In this document: in pieces, positions 8,903 through 11,607 of the stretch | Layout of the letters: each line of letters starts with the position of its first letter | Position numbering within the stretch: the first letter of the stretch is position 1 | Source: Ginkgo biloba | Lineage: Eukaryota; Streptophyta; Ginkgoopsida; Ginkgoales; Ginkgoaceae | Assembly (NCBI GenBank): GCA_024626585.1 | Contig: JANKJI010000011.1 | Location: 138,399,924 to 138,411,530 of the forward strand | Length of the DNA stretch: 11,607 nucleotides | Reading direction: 5' to 3' | Notes under the pieces: model-generated | What the model was told of the DNA's origin: nothing | Seen by the model: the letters and a program-made list of their open reading frames with translations, nothing else | The model's database searches: none | Position numbers and translations under genes: made by a program

Positions 8903-10304
8903 ATGGCTCAATTACAAATAGGCTCCATCAATATTGTGGGCAAAGGAAGTTATTTTGGTTGGAAGATGCTCTCTTTTCTTATGCTTAATTTGATTCTGAT
9001 GATGTATTCTAATTCAGTCATCGTTAAGGTTTCAGCTGCCAGCGAAAATCTCATGCCGCCCATGCCAGGAGTTCCAGTGACAGATTATCTCAGAATTTTG
9101 AAGTTTTCGGAGGGCTATTCCAACCTGTGGGGTGCGCAACACCAAAATGTGTCTCAAGATGAGTCCTCGGTTACACTCAGATTAGACAGATCCTCTGGTA
9201 ACCATGCATATAATTTATATATATGGTTTATTAATTTTACATAAACTACTCTTCTTCTTCTTCTTCAACCTGCCTACCTTCACTGATAGCTAGTCATAAT
9301 GCATTCATTAATAATGTGATTGCATTGCAGGCAGCGGATTCAAGTCAAACAAGCCTTACATGTATGGTTTCTTCAATGCCGCTGTAAAGCTCCAGGCGGG
9401 CTACACTGCAGGAATCATCACTTCTTTCTATGTAATTCTCTAGTCTTGCCAATGCCTTGTTATTGTTAATAATATAGGAGATGCAGTAAAAAGTATTTCT
9501 ATGCTCCTCGTCTGCATTTGCATTAGCTGGGTATTAACCCTGAGTATTTGTCATGTACTGCAGCTGTCAAATAACCAGGTTTATCAAGGTTGGCACGACG
9601 AGATAGACATAGAATTTCTTGGAACAATTCCAGGAGAGCCATACAAACTGCAGACGAATGTTTATGGGAATGGCACAGGAGATGGACCTAATCTCATTGG
9701 CAGGGAACAGCAGTTTCACCTTTGGTTTGACCCAACCCAAGATTTTCACAACTATTCCATTCTCTGGACTCCCCATCAAATCCTGTAACTCATCTCATAT
9801 TCACTCTCAATCTCCATTCGCATTATTATTTGTTAATTTAATTTAATTGCAGTACTCATAATTAACAAGTCTACAATATTTATTTGCGTGTCATTCAGAT
9901 TCCTGGTGGACAGCATTCCGATAAGGAGGTTTCCCAAGGTGAAAAGCCTTGGAGTGGAGTACCCATCGAAGCCAATGTCTGTGTACGCAACCATCTGGGA
10001 TGCATCTTCATGGGCGACTGACGGAGGCAAATACAAAGCTAATTACAGTTACGAACCGTTTCTGTCCACTTACACCGATTTCATCGTCATCGGATGTTCT
10101 GACAAAGATGATTTGGATTGCTCCCATGGCTTTTTGGATTGTTTCATCTCTCCCAATCTCAACAAAAAGCAGATACAAGCTCTCAAATTCGTTCGAAAGC
10201 ACTACATGACCTATGATTATTGTCAAGATTTTCAGCGATACCCCAAAGGAATGCCCGAGTGCCCTCCTAATTCATTCTCCAACAAGCATTATATTCTCCC
10301 CTAA
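8903..10304 (+). CDS. Xyloglucan endotransglucosylase/hydrolase, group III-A (four exons)
   Basis: A GH16 enzyme that cuts xyloglucan in the cell wall and transfers it to another chain or to water. Exons 8903-9197, 9331-9431, 9564-9784 and 9899-10304 join to 1023 bases, 340 residues plus TAA; phases 1, 0 and 2 all close. Residues 1-21 are a longish N-region, 22-40 a hydrophobic signal segment, and cleavage is likely near VSA-A (44-46). The catalytic motif HDEIDIEFL spans 143-151, with nucleophile E145, helper D147 and acid/base E149. The stretch YLSNNQ-YQG, LGTIPG-PY and [11 protein letters not shown] (132-196) resembles AtXTH31/32 and nasturtium NXG1. The extended loop PNLIG (174-178) is the counterpart of the NXG1 YNIIG loop, predicting hydrolase activity. 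The C-terminal XET_C domain (~250-330) has C272/C280 and C314/C327, plus an extra C287. N-glycosylation sequons lie at N82, N168, N195 and N254; the usual site just after the catalytic motif is absent. The start ATG has A at -3 and G at +4. M22 (8966) is an alternative start. Typical length is about 290-300, so the N-terminus is extended. Confidence 0.95.
9198..9330 (+). other. XTH intron 1 (phase 1)
   Basis: 133 bases with boundaries CTG|GTAACC and TTGCAG|GCAGC. Splicing joins residues 98-101 into S-G-S-G of the conserved GSGF motif. Reading through would hit an in-frame TAA at 9242. The intron contains a (CTT)5 microsatellite at 9251-9266. Confidence 0.93.
9251..9266. repeat. (CTT)5 microsatellite in intron 1
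   Basis: Five perfect CTT units plus one base, in the pyrimidine-rich middle of XTH intron 1. It would probably vary in length between individuals. Confidence 0.9.
9432..9563 (+). other. XTH intron 2 (phase 0)
   Basis: 132 bases with boundaries CTAT|GTAATT and ACTGCAG|CTGTC. It separates Y132 from L133, so the conserved YLSNNQ is rebuilt across the junction. Retention would stop translation at the fourth intron codon (TAG at 9441-9443). Confidence 0.93.
9785..9898 (+). other. XTH intron 3 (phase 2) with a decoy acceptor
   Basis: 114 bases with boundaries TCCT|GTAACT and CATTCAG|ATTCC. Splicing here gives Q-I-L-F-L-V-D, matching the family. An earlier AG at 9851-9852 in ATTGCAG looks at least as good by consensus, but its use would give an in-frame TAA five codons after the junction and lose the C-terminal domain. 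Confidence 0.92.
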
Positions 10305-10836
10305 CCCACAACACTCATTCTACGTCATCTTCCATAAAATAGTCCGCTCAAAAATGTAAACCGATTCTCTAATGTATTGCAATATAAATTATTTGAGTAT
10401 CGCAATTCACATTGAATATTTATTATGTCCGAGCCTTTCTTCATGCAAGTTTCACCTTCTATGCTACATGGCCGTTCTTTTGTGGCTATGTACTATTGGA
10501 TGCATTTGCTTCATGGGTGCTATATTATGTTGTCTGCACTCCTATACTTTCATTGAATACTGCATTTGCTGTTCTATTCCTCTTGGTTTCTATAACTACT
10601 AGTACTACATGCATGGGCCAATGTATGGTTCTAACATATTTAATCTGTTTTTATTAACTAGTAGTAAACAACGGATTGCCTTTGCCTTTGGACAAAAATG
10701 AAACTAAGGATTGGGTTTCACAAGGAAATAATACTACCCCTTGATTCGCCTTGTTGTAAACACATTGTTTTCTCTACGACTTTTTAAATTGTAATTACAC
10801 AAAAACAATATACATATAATAAAAAAAGTTAAGTGG
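10305..10836 (+). other. XTH 3' untranslated region and downstream T-rich spacer
   Basis: No gene is supported. Possible poly(A) signals are ATAAAAT near 10334 and AATATAAA near 10380, with TGTA-type upstream elements between them; the cleavage site cannot be fixed. Overlapping open frames at 10372-10657 are T-rich, low in complexity and read as chance. A 9-base inverted repeat (ACTACTAGT 10595-10603, ACTAGTAGT 10657-10665) has a 53-base loop. Confidence 0.45.
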
Positions 10837-10849
10837 AAAAAAAAAAAAA
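10837..10849. repeat. A13 homopolymer
   Basis: Thirteen consecutive A residues. It could be a slippage-prone tract or the tail of an old retroposed sequence. I saw no recognisable SINE, LINE or processed transcript to its left and no flanking duplication. Confidence 0.85.
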
Positions 10850-11607
10850 CTAAAACATTCCAAAATATTATTACTTCATTTTAGCTTGTACAAAAACATA
10901 ACAAAAATCAAGCTTTTGTATATATTTTTTAATGTATTGTGAGACATTAATACATTTTGTAGCCCTTTCTTATATCAAATGACAAGGTGGAATTGTTATA
11001 TATAAGATGCCCACTTCATGTGTTGATGCTCTTGAATCTAGGTCTAAGACTAGAAGAAATGCAAATGCTAATGATTAGTGTGAATAATTGTCTTATAACC
11101 AAGTCAGTAGTGGCACCAAAATTTGAGAGCCTAGACAAGATCATAAACTCTTTTCCATAAGTGGAGTAATTAGCTTTAATAGAGGAGAGTCTCAAAATGA
11201 TAGGTGACAGGCCTTCCTCCCTACTTAAGCATTGTGCTCATGGCATACTAAGAGGCATTAATCTTAATCTCAAAAGGTAGCCTAATAAAAGATTATCTTT
11301 AGCTTTTGAATGCTTGATGAGGCTAGAAAAGCTGATTAAAACTAAAGTGTCTTTGATCGAGATCAAATTTTGAGCAAAATCAATTCTTCATTGAAAATTA
11401 TAGGATGTTGCACCTTTTTCAAGCCATATTATACCTTTTCTTATTAGCATCATGCATTTTTCTAACCCCATTGCATGTTTGTTGAATATAGAACTTGTGC
11501 CCTTTTTGTAATACTCTGCCTTCCCATGTCTAATCTAAACATCCAAAAAGACAGAGTTTTGGATCTTTTATATGAAGTACAACTACAAATACGATGAACA
11601 GGAATAT
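10850..11607. other. Gene-free spacer at the right end
   Basis: AT-rich sequence without a supported gene on either strand. Frames are short and interrupted. The stretch 11030-11600 is less AT-extreme than its left neighbour and might be an eroded transposon, but translating parts of it gave no recognisable domain. Confidence 0.45.

Noticed and set aside
9567-10226. Antisense and alternative-frame open frames over XTH exons 3 and 4
   Set aside because: They are shadows of the real coding frame; the plus-strand XTH frame explains the region fully.
10372-10657. Overlapping hydrophobic open frames downstream of the XTH stop
   Set aside because: T-rich 3' flanking DNA naturally reads as hydrophobic residues. 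Two frames overlap and neither has a recognised motif.
1-11607. CRISPR arrays, tRNA or rRNA genes, bacterial operons
   Set aside because: No regularly spaced repeats, no tRNA cloverleaf or rRNA sequence was noticed, and the gene with spliced introns shows the DNA is eukaryotic.

Overview
The window looks like nuclear DNA from a seed plant. It is AT-rich, its only convincing gene is an intron-containing cell-wall enzyme of a plant-specific family, and most of the rest is old repeat-derived sequence. The two LTRs of the one clear retrotransposon differ at roughly a fifth to a quarter of positions by eye. Such old, uncleared elements are typical of gymnosperms, so a conifer-like source is plausible but not proven.

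Layout. Positions 1-2694 are gene-free; the first ~1.1 kb is clearly richer in GC (about 42-45% in sampled lines) than what follows. Positions 2700-7583 hold a nearly complete but decayed LTR retrotransposon on the minus strand. Its 5' LTR is at 6700-7583 and its 3' LTR at 2700-3575. A tRNA-Arg-type primer binding site lies at 6680-6696, and a degraded 5-bp target duplication (AGAAG/AGGAG) flanks it. Its ~3.1-kb interior shows no reading frame of any size, so it is a non-autonomous (LARD-like) or fully eroded element. Positions 7589-8440 are AT-rich spacer, ending in a block of about 4% GC and a perfect 12-bp inverted repeat.

Positions ~8440-10304 hold one intact plus-strand gene. Upstream sequence contains a G-box and other short motifs, then a TATA box at 8838-8845. 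Four coding exons (8903-9197, 9331-9431, 9564-9784, 9899-10304) encode a 340-residue secreted xyloglucan endotransglucosylase/hydrolase (XTH). The sequence around the catalytic motif and the extended loop after it place it in group III-A, the branch known for xyloglucan hydrolase activity. All splice sites are GT-AG and all phases agree, so the gene looks functional.

Positions 10305-11607 hold the 3' untranslated region and AT-rich spacer with no supported gene. The retrotransposon ends about 1.3 kb upstream of the XTH start and faces away from it; nothing in the sequence shows a functional link between the two. I found no multi-gene system here.
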